Assembly: GCF_000330505.1 (NCBI RefSeq)
Contig: NW_004191750.1
Location: 529,470-593,469, forward strand
Direction: 5' to 3'
Length of the DNA stretch: 64,000 nt
DNA from: Entamoeba invadens IP1
Taxonomy: Eukaryota; Evosea; Mastigamoebida; Endamoebidae
The position numbers were made by a program, and so were the translations under genes. A model generated the notes under the pieces. The model did no database searches. It was not told where the DNA came from and saw only the letters and a program-made list of their open reading frames with translations. Of the stretch, positions 9,552 to 21,290 are shown one piece after another (positions within the stretch are counted from its first letter, which is position 1; each line of letters starts with the position of its first letter).

Positions 9552-11501
9552 TCAATCATTGCGTCTTGCATTCCAGGGTATAAAGTCACCTTCTTCATTT
9601 ATCGAATAATCTGCATTTATTGGTTTATTAACTATGCGACAAGGTACTGGGTGGCTAGTATCAAGTTTTAATACAGTCTCAACATTATTGTTGGTAACTT
9701 GCGTTGGTTGAGCCAGTTTTTTCTTCAAATTTGCGAAAATGACTGAATGTAACATCATTTTGGGGTTCTTCACTTCAATCGTGTTTTGTTTTTCATCTTC
9801 AGAGCTTTCAATTGGTGATATATTTTCCTCATCATCTGATTTTAAATGATGAAGTTGTGAATCAGAAGTTTTCATATTCAAAGAGTAATTTGTTTGGAAA
9901 TTGGGTGGTAATACACTTTGAGTGTTTTGAATAAGAGACTGTTGTTGAACACCAGTACATGTGGTTATAGTTTGTACAAAACTGGAATTCATGAATGTTG
10001 CCTCTTCTTTTGGGGGGTCAACTTTTGGTTTGAATGGAATAACCCCACTTTGTGTCGGCTCTTTATTATTATATTCATCCATTAATACTGTAGGAGATGG
10101 TTTATTCATTGGGTGTGGATTAATTAACGACTTTTGGTGAAGTGGAGTAAGAAAACCATCTGTTTGGGTTGGTACTGTTTGTTGTATTATTTCTACCGGT
10201 TGTTGAATATTTGGTTGTAAAGTTGCTTGTTGAATTGGTAATGGAGTTTGTAGTGTAAATGAAGTACAATTGGTTTCGTTTTGTGGTAAAATGTGTTGTG
10301 GTGTAGTTGGCATTTGTATCATCTGATGTGACATTTGTGATTGACGAAAAGGCATATCTTTTAATTCGTTTTGTGGGGAGATTTGTTGTTGTACTTGATG
10401 CATTTGAGGAGTCGACAATTGGAAATTATTTGGTAAAGTCTGTTGTATAGTATTTGATTTTAATTGAGGTGATACCAAATGTGTTTCATTGTTTAATTTT
10501 TGTTCTTGTGGGTGAATAATTTGTTGTGAACTTTTCTTTATTATTTGAAAATTTAGTGGGAAAATAATTTTATCATCATGTAGTATTTGTTGTGATAATT
10601 GTGTTAATGATTGTTGTACATTCTGTACAACGCTTGGAGAAGTTTGTTTAATAGGAATTTGTTTTGTTAAAGTAATTTCTTTAAATTCACAAGAAATAGG
10701 AAGTAGGCGTGTAATAATTTGTGGGTGTGTCGCCTCCTTTGCCTTTTCAAGTAACATGATATCTTCACATTTCTTGACGACTTCATTTCCATTAGCATAA
10801 CATTTTTTAGTTGTTTCTTTCTTTGATTCTTTTATTTTCGTTGTGTCAAAACTCAAGTTACAAATATCTTTCTTTTGTTGTCTCACTTTCGCCACCGGTT
10901 TTTCAATATGAGATATCTTAGTTTCTTCATTGAGTTGTGTGGTTGCAGAATTCAAAGATTTTGACGTATTCTTTGTATTCAAAGTTACATTAGTACATTG
11001 TTTTTGTTCTTTATGTGACATCCCAAACTCCTAGTCGACTTTCCAAGTTGGGAAGAGTGATACTGGTCGTCTAGTAGATTCTCTGAAATTGTTTTCCTTC
11101 TTCATCTCTGTTAACCCCCAAACTTCATCAATTTTCCTTTTAATTTGCATCATTTGAAGTTGTATTGGTATTTGCACACCATTTTTGAATTGAGTGACCT
11201 CTTCACCAATACTAAACGATCCATCCACAATTCTTTTTTCTATCCTTTTGTTTGCTTTGTTAACTGGGTTCAAAACTTTCTTTGGTTTCGTATATTCTTT
11301 TTGGGTTTTTCCATTACTACAAATTGATAGTCTACCCCCATCATTGTATGGTCTGCTTAAACGTCCGATTGTACGTGTTGTGACTCTTGAAAGGTGCATC
11401 AATTTATTCAAACTTGGTTGTGTTGCTTTGAGTGTTTCAGGTTTACTGGATTTGAGACAAGAAGTGATATATTTCCACAATGCTGAGAAGATGTAGTACA
11501 T
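9552..11501 (-). CDS. Gln/Thr/Pro-rich protein of unknown function, two exons
   Basis: Two open segments lie in the same frame on the minus strand, 11501-11034 and 11021-9552, separated by a single TAG at 11033-11031. A simple intron explains this: donor GTTTGG at 11123 and acceptor CTAG ending at 11031, so the TAG is itself the splice acceptor. Exons 11124-11501 and 9552-11030 join in phase 0 to give 618 residues. The N-terminal part is basic with an amphipathic or weakly hydrophobic start. The C-terminal 490 residues are low-complexity Gln, Thr, Pro and Ser runs with a short acidic patch. No known domain was recognised. A single-stop pseudogene or two separate genes are the alternatives. 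Confidence 0.6.
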
Positions 11502-12101
11502 GAACTTGCTTTACAAGTTCATTTGATTCTTATCCAAACTCTTTGACTCCGTTTTTTAAATTTCATTAATTTTGTTTTTAAAAAACACGTTTATTTATTG
11601 ATTAACCAAAAAAAAAACAAATATATAACATTTTAATATAATTAATTACAAAAACAAAATATATATAGTTATTATAATAATTTGATTCAATAATAATCTA
11701 TTTTTAGTTATTCATTAAATTAAATAAAACATAAAAAGAAACAATATAAAATGTAACATTTTAATTTATATATAGTTAATTTAGAATTATTTTTTTATTT
11801 TTTTTATATTTCAGCAAACAAAAAAAGTATTTTTGACTGGTTTTTCTTCGAAATGTTGTGAAACCAAAAAATAATTTTTATTATCATTTAATTTTTTATT
11901 ATTTTAATTATTAATTTGTAATAAAAAATAAAAATGATATTACAAATAATTGTAATTGTATTAAAAATATAGTAAAACTATTTTTTATAATATATCGAAA
12001 GAACTTTTCAAAAAAGATATTTTATATAAATTCTTAAAAAATACTATTGAATATTTAATAAGTTATGGAAACAAAACCATACTAATAAACTATGAATAGA
12101 A
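11502..12101. other. Intergenic spacer
   Basis: Extremely AT-rich, with A- and T-runs. It forms the upstream region of the Gln-rich gene and the downstream region of the TLDc gene. No other feature was seen. Confidence 0.6.
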
Positions 12102-12944
12102 TTAAAAACAGTGTAAAACAGTCATTCTGATACAACTTCTTTTCTCGATAGAACAATTTTCGAAGAAAGGATTAAAAGATGGAGTGATATCATATGCATC
12201 CTTAGCGCATGGATTAATGTTTACTTTTCCATTTTTATCGACCCAGAAAGCCGAGAAACAGGCGAAGAAAGTCTTATTATCATCTGTGAACAAATTGAAT
12301 GTGTTTTTTCTCCAGTCTTTTCGAGCATAAATTTCGATGTTTTTACTTTCTTTTTTCATAGAGAAAAGAAACATTTCTTCTGATTTTGCTTGGTATGAAG
12401 TGTTTTGTTTCATAGGAGGAACTATATCAGACTGGTAAAACCCAATATAATCAAATTCCGTTTGTATCACAAAAACAAGATTCTCTTTGCATGCAATTTT
12501 CTGTCTTAATTCTCTTGCATCGAATCCAGAGACATTAGAGTCAAATACACTTTCGATATTCTGAGAGAGAGTCTTTGAAAGAATGAATGCAAAGAGTGGG
12601 TTTTTCTCTAACACAACTTCATCAAGACTATTCTCCTCTTCTTTTTTGTTGAAAAAACTCCATTTTGGTGTTGAATTCTTTCTTTTGTGGTCTTTCTTAG
12701 CTTTCTTTCCTTTTGAAAAGGATATTCTCTCTTCTGAAGTAGATTTGGATAACCCATTCGACTTTGTAATGGACTCGGGGTCTAATGTCTCTTCAAAGTG
12801 CTTTGAAGATTTGGACTTTCTCGGACTTCTAGGTGAGAAGAATGATCCAAGTGGTGAAGATAAGAAGATTTCCGGTGAGTTAGAGAGCGAACCAGAACGC
12901 TGTGTTGTTCTGATTTGTGAGCTTTCAGAGAGTCTATTTCCCAT
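12102..12944 (-). CDS. TLDc-like domain protein with possible N-myristoylation signal
   Basis: 280-residue protein. The N-terminal 110 residues are Ser/Lys-rich and low in complexity. The C-terminal part (about 115-275) has the beta-rich pattern of a TLDc domain: a hydrophobic strand 'NLVFVIQTEFDYIGFYQS', then 'SEEMFLFSM' and later strands ending near 'AYDITPSFNPFF'. TLDc proteins are linked to oxidative stress resistance and V-ATPase regulation in other eukaryotes and are numerous in Entamoeba. The protein begins MGNRLS, which fits an N-myristoylation signal and would place it on membranes. The start is the first ATG. Confidence 0.7.
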   Translation of the reverse strand: MGNRLSESSQIRTTQRSGSLSNSPEIFLSSPLGSFFSPRSPRKSKSSKHFEETLDPESITKSNGLSKSTSEERISFSKGKKAKKDHKRKNSTPKWSFFNKKEEENSLDEVVLEKNPLFAFILSKTLSQNIESVFDSNVSGFDARELRQKIACKENLVFVIQTEFDYIGFYQSDIVPPMKQNTSYQAKSEEMFLFSMKKESKNIEIYARKDWRKNTFNLFTDDNKTFFACFSAFWVDKNGKVNINPCAKDAYDITPSFNPFFENCSIEKRSCIRMTVLHCF

Positions 12945-14450
12945 TCAGTGATGCATCAAACGGAATTTTGAGTTTAAGTAGGAGTAGAGGGGTATGTTGT
13001 TATTAATAAAAAGGACAAAAGCGGCCGTCGCAACTGTTTTGAATTATAATTGAAGACCGCTCTCTTTTTTGAATTCATTTTTCTATAAATGCGTTCAATT
13101 GTATTACATAAAGAAGTGGCCAATTTCTTATTAAATTCACGGGAACTATTACTAAAAAGGTGTTAATGATAATCCATTTTCAAAGAAATTTATATTTTAA
13201 GTACGTATTGTAATTCTCTGATTTGATGAAGGAATTGCAATACGATTTTTTTGTCTCTTTGTAATGTTTATTTTTACTAGTGCCTTTCTGGCCGCGTTTT
13301 AAGCAGTGGATTGCCTAACTACCGCTGACACAGCAGAGTTTTTTATTCTGTGTCATGTAGAGTTTTTTTTTCGATTTTAGTCTTCATTCAATTTGTTTGT
13401 AAAACTGGTTCTTGGAAATATCTATTATTAAATAGTTATTTTACAAATTGAAACTAATTAAACTTACTATAATGAACACGAAGGAGTGATCCACAGTTTG
13501 TATTAGGATTGTCCAAATTGTAATTATAAACTATAATTTATAACATATTTATTAGTAATTTGTAGTTTATTTGACAAATTTATTTTAAATATGAAATAGT
13601 TTAGATTCTCTTCATGTTTTTAAGAGTTTTTTATAAACAAATTCTTTTCCAATAAATTCAAACACTGAATAATCTTTACATAAAAGCAGTTTTATATTTT
13701 GCCGTTTTACTCTTTGAAATAAGACTGGATTGTTTTGAAAGGTGAAATGAGATGGTTTACACATAAGCATGTTTAAACCAATTTCAATTACTTTTTATAA
13801 ATAACAACTTTTTGTTGTTTTTTTGCCATTTTTTACTTGTTCTATTTGTAGATTGACGCTTCAATGATGCCTTCATCACAATAACTAGTTTCATTGGTTA
13901 GTTCATGATGAAATTTGGTCCTATTAATAAAAAAAGTAATTGAAATAAAACAAAAAGCTTTTGATTTTGAACAAATTTCACAAAATGTGTTTTGTTAAAT
14001 TTTCTTTATAAAAATAATTCCGAGAGATGAATTTTGTGAAGTAAAACACCAGATCTAAATTTTATTCAAAATTTTTTTTATTTTTTTTATTTTTTTTTCC
14101 AAACAAGAACTCAGTACAAAGATGTTAATTAATTTTATAATTAATTAATAACTAATAATTCAAAAAAAACTTCAAATTGGTTTAATTAATAAATTAACAT
14201 ATTAAACTATTCAAATAAGTGTTATTAAATTAATAAAAGTCAAATGTTTATAATTATTAAAAATTTAACTATAAATAATTAATTTATTAACTACGAAATA
14301 AGTTAATTAAATGTTAAAAAAAGTAGGACATAATATAAAATGTTATTTGTATTACAATTTTAGTAAAACGAAATGTCAAATGGAAAAAACATTATGGTAA
14401 AGAAGTTTATATTATAGTTTCAAAAAAAATAAATCAAAGTGTTAGTGTAA
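12945..14450. other. 1.5-kb spacer with GC-rich hairpin segments
   Basis: No gene was recognised. Most of the spacer is highly AT-rich, but 13020-13061 and 13204-13371 hold GC-richer inverted repeats followed by T-runs; the second is listed separately as a candidate RNA. The stretch 13500-14450 shows only A/T tracts. Confidence 0.6.
13204..13371 (+). ncRNA. Candidate structured non-coding RNA
   Basis: Three consecutive inverted repeats lie in an otherwise AT-rich spacer. Hairpin 1 has 13-base arms, 13204-13216 and 13232-13244, with one G-U type change and a 15-base loop containing TGATGA, and is followed by T7. Hairpin 2 pairs 13302-13309 with 13319-13326. Hairpin 3 has perfect 8-base arms, 13326-13333 and 13348-13355, followed shortly by T9 at 13363-13371. 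The 13285-13340 stretch is near 50% GC. T-runs after stems are typical of RNA polymerase III termination. It could be one RNA ending at T9, a shorter one ending at T7, or chance. It does not resemble a tRNA or a spliceosomal RNA that I can recognise. The strand was chosen from the T-runs. Confidence 0.35.
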
Positions 14451-15357
14451 TTAAAGGTATTTAACGCCAGTTGGATAAATTGGGTCAGTTGTAATACCAC
14501 AAGTGTTACCAGCCATTGCCATCAAAACGTACCCTTTGTCTCCCCATGAGGTTCCCCATGAGTTTTTAACGATCCAATATTCTTCACCATTGAGGGCTCC
14601 ATATCCGACAGAGGCGACTTCGTGGTTCAAATCCAAAAGACCAGTCTTGCACTTAGTGTCGTGATAAACACCGGTCTTGTACAATTGCAAAGCAACAGAT
14701 GAAGCATCAATAGAGACATCGACAACACCGTCAACCAATGCGGTTTTCAAAGCGTTGTTATCCTTCTTGGTCACCTTCTTGTATCCAGTAATGGTGGCGT
14801 ACTTCTTTGATGTGTCAACAGTGCAGCTTCCGTCAGTGGCAGTGTATGGGTAATCCTTTTCTTGGACAATTCCGTTGGCCTTGATGTAATCGTAGACAAC
14901 CGATCCAGTTCCTCCATTGCATCCATTGTTATCAGAGCATCTGACGATTTGTTCTTCAGCAAGATCAAGAGTGCTAGCACTTCCCTTAATCATCAAAAGT
15001 CTTCCTTCAAGAGAAGCGAGTGAACCGAATGAATAGCATGAACCGCATTGAGCCTGATCTCTGACTGGGGTGACTTTTCCTGAGGTTCTCAAATCAAGAG
15101 AAGTTGGGAATCCTTTCTTTGCTCCGGTCTCTTCAATACCAACAGACTCGACGTACTTCTTAACCAACAACTTCTGGTATTCAGCATTCGACATAGCAGC
15201 GAATGGTCCTTCAACTGAAAGTTCGAAAGTGTTGTGTTCGTTGAACGCACGGACGAAACGGGCATTCATGTTGAAGATTGCACGTCTTCTAAGAGCCTCG
15301 ACTGGGCTGTATGACTTTTGGTACTTGGCGGTCCAAGCATGAAGTCCATAGCGGACA
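14451..15357 (-). CDS. Papain-family cysteine protease (amoebapain type), N-terminus in gap
   Basis: Secreted or lysosomal C1A cysteine protease of the kind that dominates Entamoeba proteolysis. The frame stays open from the stop at 14451 through the Met at 15269 and up to the gap edge at 15357. That upstream part encodes a typical pro-region (WTAKYQKSYSPVEALRRRAIFN), so the Met at 15269 is not the start. The signal peptide and start codon are inside the N-run. The mature enzyme has the catalytic Cys in QAQCGSCYSFG, His in LNHEVASVGYG and Asn in VKNSWGTSWG. It shows the amoebic 'YGALNGEEYWIVKNSWG' style ending with 'YPTGVKYL'. Roughly 20 residues are missing compared with E. histolytica homologues. 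Confidence 0.95.
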
Positions 15358-15457
15358 NNNNNNNNNNNNNNNNNNNNNNNNNNNNNNNNNNNNNNNNNNN
15401 NNNNNNNNNNNNNNNNNNNNNNNNNNNNNNNNNNNNNNNNNNNNNNNNNNNNNNNNN
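15358..15457. other. Assembly gap of 100 N inside a protease gene
   Basis: The gap removes the start codon and signal peptide of the minus-strand cysteine protease. The flanks share no obvious repeat. Confidence 0.95.
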
Positions 15458-15955
15458 TTCAACTCACATCTTTTTTCAATTCTTCTTTTCTTAACCACAC
15501 TCTTTTTCCGTTTCTATATTCCACCATTGTAATCCTAAAACTCAGGTAATTAATCATTTTTTAACTTTATTGTTCTATTCTAAAAATAATTCGGTATTTC
15601 TTTTTTCTTTTCACCGTTGACGGATATCGTGATTGAAATCGTTTGCCGTTTTCACATTGTGGATTTTTTGCCCCTTTTTTTATTCATACCAAAAACTAAT
15701 TTCTATTTATATATATATCTTTTTTTTTCTTTTTCGATCCTTTCTTCCCTTCGAATTTTTCTAGTTCCCTTAAATTTTCCAATGTTTAATAAAATGCCAT
15801 TTTAATAACATTTTTAATTACATTTGAATGGGACAATACATTATTATAAAAAATATGATAAAAAAATATTATAAAAATTATTAATAAAATATTATTAATA
15901 AAATATTATTAAAATTATTATATAAATAAAACTATACAATAACAAGAAAAAAGTC
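15458..15955. other. Spacer upstream of the protease and downstream of BiP
   Basis: Pyrimidine-rich on the plus strand near 15460-15780, then A/T tracts. It should contain the protease promoter; no motif was confidently identified. Confidence 0.5.
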
Positions 15956-17953
15956 TTACAACTCATCTTTATCCCCGTCTTCCTTTTCATCATCATCTTC
16001 TTCATAGAACAAATCATCAGTTCTTTGTTCCTCATTACCGACCTTTTCGTCTTTAGTGTGGTGAATCGCACCATATCTTCGAAGAATTGGATGAACGACT
16101 CCTTCGAGCTTTTTGTACATCTCGTTACACTTGTCAGCTGTTGGGTGCATTTCTCTTTCCAAATATTCCAGCACCTCGTCGACGTTTTGTATGACCAACT
16201 CCTTTTCTTTCTCGCTAAGTTTCTCTGCCAATTTGTCCTTGTCAGTGACTTCGTCTCGCATTCGATATGCAAAATTTTCCAATTCATTACGTGCGTCGAT
16301 GTTACTCTTTTCTTTTTTGTCTTCTCCTTCTCTCATCTTAGCTTCTTTGACCATTTTATCAATTTGGTCTTGGCTAAGTCTTCCCTTTTCTGAAGTGATT
16401 GTGATCTCCTCTTTTTTGCCACTTTTCTTATCTGTCGCAGACACTCTCAAAATCCCATCAACATCAACTTGGAACGTCACTTCGATTTTCGGGATCCCTC
16501 GTGGCGCTTTCTTGAGTCCCGTTAACATGAAATCTCCTAACAAATGATTGTCCTTTGTTAAACTTCTTTCTCCTTCAAACACTTGGATCTCAACTTGTTG
16601 TTGATTATCAACATGTGTAGTAAACATCTGTGACTTCTTCGTTGGAACATGTGTCCCTCGGGGTATCACTGGCGCCATAACACCTCCAGCAGTCATAATC
16701 CCAAGCGTCAAAGGGGTTGCATCTACCAATACTACATCACTCGTCCCAGAACTTTCTCCCAATACAGCTCCTTGAATCGCTGCTCCATGCGCAACAGCCT
16801 CATCCGGGTTCACTTCCGTATTTGGTTCTTTCCCATTAAAGAATTCCTTCAACAAGTCTCTAACTTTGGGTATCCGTGTTGACCCACCTACTAACACTAT
16901 TTCGTCGATATCATCCTTCTTCACTTTAGCATCATCAAGTACCATTCGAACAGGTCCCATAGTCTTCTTAAACAAATCCATATTAAGTTCATTAAACCGT
17001 GCACGGGTCAACACAAAACTGAAATCGACATTTTGGACTAATTGCTCAATTTCTATCTTCACTTGTTCCTCCATAGATAACGCTATTTTCGCTTTTTCAC
17101 TCTCTTTCTTCAAGCGACTCATTGCACGCGCACTTGTGGTCGGATCCGCTTTATACTTCCTCTTACATATCTCAACTAAATACTGCGATATCCGTTGATC
17201 AAAGTCAGACCCACCAAGGTGCGTATCTCCAGACGTCGCGATAACTTCAAACACATTACTTTCTATATTAAGAAGTGAGACATCAAAGGTTCCCCCTCCA
17301 AGATCAAACACTAAGACTTGCTTCTCCCCTTTGAAACTGTTTAACCCAAAAGCCATCGAAGCAGCAGTGGGTTCATTCACTATCCTCATCACGTTCAACC
17401 CCGCAATCGTCCCCGCGTCCTTTGTCGCTTGTCTCTGCGCGTCATTGAAATACGCCGGAACTGTGATGACTGCCTTTGTCACATTAAACCCTAAATACTG
17501 AGCAGCTATCTTTGCCATTTTGTGTAAGATCATCGAACTGATTTCTTCGGGAGAAAAGAGTTTTTCCTCGTTCTTGTAAGTCACTTGGATGTACGGTTTA
17601 TTCTCTTGGTCAACTATTGTGAACGGAAAGATTTTGATGTCGCGTTGGACTTCTTTGTCGTCAAAAGTTCTGCCAATCAGCCGTTTGATCTCAAAAACAG
17701 TGTTTCGAGGGTTCTCAGTTATTTGATTCCTCGCAGCCTCACCAACCAAAATATCACTGTCCGTGAAAGCAACTACAGACGGCGTGATTCTATTGCCTTG
17801 GTCATTCGCAATTATTTCTACACCGTTGTCTCTATACACCCCAACTGCAGAAAATGTTGTGCCCAAGTCTATACCAATGATCACATCACTTGAGTTCTCC
17901 GCAGGTTCTTCAGAAAAGGCCAACAAGAAGAGGCAGAGAAAAACACAGAACAT
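15956..17953 (-). CDS. BiP: BiP/GRP78, ER-lumen Hsp70
   Basis: Complete 665-residue Hsp70 of the ER lumen. A signal peptide is visible at residues 1-14 ([14 protein letters not shown]). The ATPase domain carries [45 protein letters not shown] and [16 protein letters not shown]. The substrate-binding domain and helical lid follow, and the protein ends with an acidic tail and KDEL. BiP binds unfolded polypeptides entering the ER in an ATP cycle and would act together with the PDI-like protein encoded at the start of the window. Start and stop codons are unambiguous. Confidence 0.98.
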   Translation of the reverse strand: MFCVFLCLFLLAFSEEPAENSSDVIIGIDLGTTFSAVGVYRDNGVEIIANDQGNRITPSVVAFTDSDILVGEAARNQITENPRNTVFEIKRLIGRTFDDKEVQRDIKIFPFTIVDQENKPYIQVTYKNEEKLFSPEEISSMILHKMAKIAAQYLGFNVTKAVITVPAYFNDAQRQATKDAGTIAGLNVMRIVNEPTAASMAFGLNSFKGEKQVLVFDLGGGTFDVSLLNIESNVFEVIATSGDTHLGGSDFDQRISQYLVEICKRKYKADPTTSARAMSRLKKESEKAKIALSMEEQVKIEIEQLVQNVDFSFVLTRARFNELNMDLFKKTMGPVRMVLDDAKVKKDDIDEIVLVGGSTRIPKVRDLLKEFFNGKEPNTEVNPDEAVAHGAAIQGAVLGESSGTSDVVLVDATPLTLGIMTAGGVMAPVIPRGTHVPTKKSQMFTTHVDNQQQVEIQVFEGERSLTKDNHLLGDFMLTGLKKAPRGIPKIEVTFQVDVDGILRVSATDKKSGKKEEITITSEKGRLSQDQIDKMVKEAKMREGEDKKEKSNIDARNELENFAYRMRDEVTDKDKLAEKLSEKEKELVIQNVDEVLEYLEREMHPTADKCNEMYKKLEGVVHPILRRYGAIHHTKDEKVGNEEQRTDDLFYEEDDDEKEDGDKDEL

Positions 17954-18149
17954 ATGGTTTTAGAGTTCTTTTTGAAAAAGTTAGTAAATACTATATTAAA
18001 TTAATAATTATTTTAAGCAATTGACACGTTTTAATTAATCACTTGTAAAATACATTATTAAAAAATGTAAAAATTTTTCGTATTGTGTGTATGTAATAAC
18101 AGTAATAATTCATTCAATCAAGTATGATATAAAACTTCTCTTCGAGCAA

Positions 18150-19577
18150 TCAAAGTGTTTCAGTTTGTGGTTTAACGGGTGTGATATCAGTTTGTTCTTG
18201 TAATTGTTCTTTTTGCTCCTTAATTTTGTCATCTTGTCTTGTTTCAATTTGACCATCATTTTTTTCTTTTGGCGTTGTGGTGGGCGACACAACAGGGGTT
18301 TGAGTTTCACACTTTTGTGTTGTTGTTTCTATGACCTTTTCGACTTCTTTTTCTTCGCATTGTGGTGGCATGTTTGTTTCAGTTTCCATTGCGTTGGCTT
18401 TATTTTGTTTATTATCTTTTACCTCCTCAGTGCTTTGGTGATTAATTTCTTTGTCGATTGTTTGAAGTTCAACTTTCTTAGAAATCTCCAACTGATTTTC
18501 TGATGTTTGCACTTCAACTTTCTGTTCTTTTTCATTGACACTGTCATCATCGATGCACACAATTTCTTTTGTTTTGGAATTGACGTTGATCTCCAAAAAT
18601 CCGTTATTGAACGAATTGTTGTCCTTTCTCTTTTTGTTCCAGTACTTAATCCAATTAATTCTCTTCTCACAAAAATCGTCAGACAAAGTGAGAATTCTTC
18701 CAAGCAAAGAGCTCTTTTTATTGTACGTCTTTTTATTCGTGAAAAATAGTGCAGCGTACGACATCTTAAATATGAACTTGATGTACGGCCATTTGTATGA
18801 TGAGATCGACACATCGTTGCTTGTATCACAGGGGTCTTCGATACTCAAGTTTTGCAAACTCGCGTCCCAATGTCTTTCCTCTCTCGAAAAGTTTCCTGTA
18901 ACCGACAAACCGAATTTTCTCGAGTCGAATTCGGTGGCGTAGTACTTCAAAAATCTTAACAAGATTGCACCCCCTCTTTTGTCTTTCAAATCAGACCCCT
19001 TTTCCCTGAAAAAACAAAACACCATCATGAAGAGAGAGTAAGTCCCAAGTCCACCTAGGGCCGGGAGGTTGAGTTCATAACTACTCAAGACAGTTTTGAT
19101 TATAAACAACAAGGGCCTAATCAACGCGTTTGATTTCATTTCCTTTTCCATCCACCTTACTGTATCGACTCCACTTTCATTGTTATGTGAGATGTCCAAA
19201 ACAATTCCCGTTTCTCTATCAGTAAGTTTAATGACTGGCACTGTCGCTCTCAGTGCTCTCTTCTCGTCTTCCATCGTATACAGACTGAGTATCCTCGCGA
19301 CGGAATTTAACACCATATTTGTCTTCCCTCCCTTAGTAACAACAGTGAAATCAATGTCGCTCGATGGAAGAAATAGTTTTGACTGAGTCGACCCAAACGG
19401 CACAACTTTGATTTCGGATTTTTTGTCATTCTCGATAACTCGGGTGTACTTTTCTAATACATAGCGTCTGATTTCGTATTCAATTGGATTTGGCTCAACG
19501 TAATGGTAAAGTATATCAAACTCGTCGTCCAAAGTGATGTCACCCCCTTCATATTCCAGCCATTTGGGTACTTCCAT
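18150..19577 (-). CDS. TRF4/PAPD5-like non-canonical nucleotidyltransferase
   Basis: 475-residue protein of the DNA polymerase beta superfamily. The nucleotidyltransferase signature is at about residues 61-80: VPFGSTQSKLFLPSSDIDF, giving the paired catalytic aspartates D-x-D, with a third Asp in IVLDISHN. The poly(A) polymerase-associated domain follows, with PALGGLGTYSLFMMV and an extended helical region to about residue 310. The last 150 residues are low-complexity Glu/Lys/Gln/Thr. Trf4-type enzymes add short oligo(A) tails to nuclear RNAs to mark them for exosome decay, so an RNA-surveillance role is inferred from the family. The first ATG fits the family's N-terminal region (WLEYEGGDITLDDEF). 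Confidence 0.88.
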   Translation of the reverse strand: MEVPKWLEYEGGDITLDDEFDILYHYVEPNPIEYEIRRYVLEKYTRVIENDKKSEIKVVPFGSTQSKLFLPSSDIDFTVVTKGGKTNMVLNSVARILSLYTMEDEKRALRATVPVIKLTDRETGIVLDISHNNESGVDTVRWMEKEMKSNALIRPLLFIIKTVLSSYELNLPALGGLGTYSLFMMVFCFFREKGSDLKDKRGGAILLRFLKYYATEFDSRKFGLSVTGNFSREERHWDASLQNLSIEDPCDTSNDVSISSYKWPYIKFIFKMSYAALFFTNKKTYNKKSSLLGRILTLSDDFCEKRINWIKYWNKKRKDNNSFNNGFLEINVNSKTKEIVCIDDDSVNEKEQKVEVQTSENQLEISKKVELQTIDKEINHQSTEEVKDNKQNKANAMETETNMPPQCEEKEVEKVIETTTQKCETQTPVVSPTTTPKEKNDGQIETRQDDKIKEQKEQLQEQTDITPVKPQTETL

Positions 19578-19796
19578 TCCGACTCGATAATCTTTTTTTT
19601 AGATTTTAAGAAATTGATTATGAATTATTTGATTTAATAAATTATACTAGTGTTTATAATTAACAGTATATTAGTCTTAAAAACTAATCATAGTTGTATT
19701 GAATATTTGCTTAGTAAAATATTAAATTAAACTATAATATTTAATTTGCATTTCGATTTGGTGGAATGGTGTTACGTTTAAGGGATAAAAAAATAG

Positions 19797-21290
19797 CTAA
19801 TTATTCTTCTTTTGAGACAACTCCACACTTTGAAAATATTTCAGTATTTCAAAGAATGTTGGGACGTTTGCGTCCTCACACGAAGTCCAATCCTCTTTGA
19901 CCACGTCTTCAAGTGTCGCAATTTCTTTATTGGGTAGACTTGCTCTGTCGACAGCAAGTCTTCTTTTGAAAGCACACTCATCACATTCACACTCATCGTC
20001 GTGGTCGTCGCTGTCATCATCGCCCTCTCTGTACATTGGGTTTCTCAACTTCATCTCTCTCTTCTTTTCAATCGCCTTTTCTCTCTTTTCTATTTTGTGT
20101 ACTTTAGGCAATTCGTCGACCCCAAAGAACTTTGCGTCAATGATATGTAAGATGCAAGAAACAAATTTGGGCGCTCCTGTTGCTTGGAGAGTTTTAATGT
20201 CGTGCAAGACGTTTTGTCTTTCGAGGAGGTTCTGAAGGGTTGTAAATACTTTATTCAAGTAAGGTATTGCCATGAACAAAATGATAACACCTTGGCAGAC
20301 TCGATTTTTTCCGTTGTCACCGTCGTCCACATTGATGTAGTGACTTAAACTATTGAAATAAACAAATTCGATAGTCCCAAAAAAGATCAAAGAAATGACA
20401 GTGTCGATCGCACACCATTTCATCGAGCGGTCAAAGTTATTTTTCGAAGAAAAAGTAAGGAAGTCGATTATTTCCTCGTTGCTGCAGTTTTTAACAATGT
20501 CCATTCCAATAACAACATTTTTACTTTCATCAACACCTGTGAATATCAGCGAGAGGTAATCCGAGAGTTTCACATCCAAAATTTGAATATTGAGCTCTTG
20601 ACACTTCTTGACAATTTCCGTTCTGAGTGCGCCTTCGGGGAGGGAATTTTTGGACTGTTGTGGTAGAACGACGTGAACCATAATGACTTCGACGATGAAA
20701 TAGTACATGCCAAAAACTAAAGTACCACCAACGAGAAACAGATAATGGGTTGCAAAAAAGTGGAAAAGGAACGCGATAGCCACATTGATAACAATAAACA
20801 AATTCATTTTTAACATGTGCTTACCAACTTCGACAATTCCCTTTTGATCCTCGTTTTGGATAAATTTCGAAATGAGGCGGAAAGCAATTGGGGGAATGTC
20901 TATGATGTACAAAAAGATACTCCACAGCGCAACAAATGTTAAGTCGCTTAAGAGAATTGACTTGAACGACGTTTTAGTGAATGTCCAATGAATCAACCCA
21001 CTCAACAAAACTACTGAATACACTACTAAATAATATGATTGACAAAAGATTTCAACGTAACATTCTTGTTGTTTGCACTCGAGTAATTTTGGAAGTTCAG
21101 ATCTTTCAATGACATTATACGTTTCTGTTATTTGAACGTTCTTGTAAAATATGTAGCGTTTCACACTTTTCACAACTTGGAATGAAATACTCCCGATTAC
21201 TGTCTGTCACTTTTGTTTTTGTTAGAACAGAAACTGATTCATGATCTATTGTGACAAACGGATAAGAAAATAGATGAAATCTAAGTCCAT
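19797..21290 (-). CDS. Ste24/M48-like multi-pass membrane protein lacking the zinc motif; 5' exon tentative
   Basis: Polytopic membrane protein whose layout resembles CAAX protease Ste24: several hydrophobic helices, then 'LPEGALRTEIVKKCQELNI', a strand ending VVIGMDIVKNCSNEEI and further helices. Where Ste24 has the zinc-binding HExxH helix, this protein reads DFLTFSSKNN (codons at about 20436-20459), so it cannot bind zinc the usual way. The C-terminal part has an acidic patch and a Cys-x-Cys-x-x-Cys motif. The open frame up to 21173 has no ATG at its 5' end. A 31-base exon 21260-21290 joined over an intron 21176-21259 (GTTTGT...AAG) gives an in-frame start and 469 residues. That first exon is a guess, since a TATA-like stretch sits immediately before it. 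Confidence 0.55.

Noticed and set aside
15267..15269. ATG of the cysteine protease as its start
   Set aside because: The frame is open upstream to the gap and encodes a pro-region; the real start is in the N-run.
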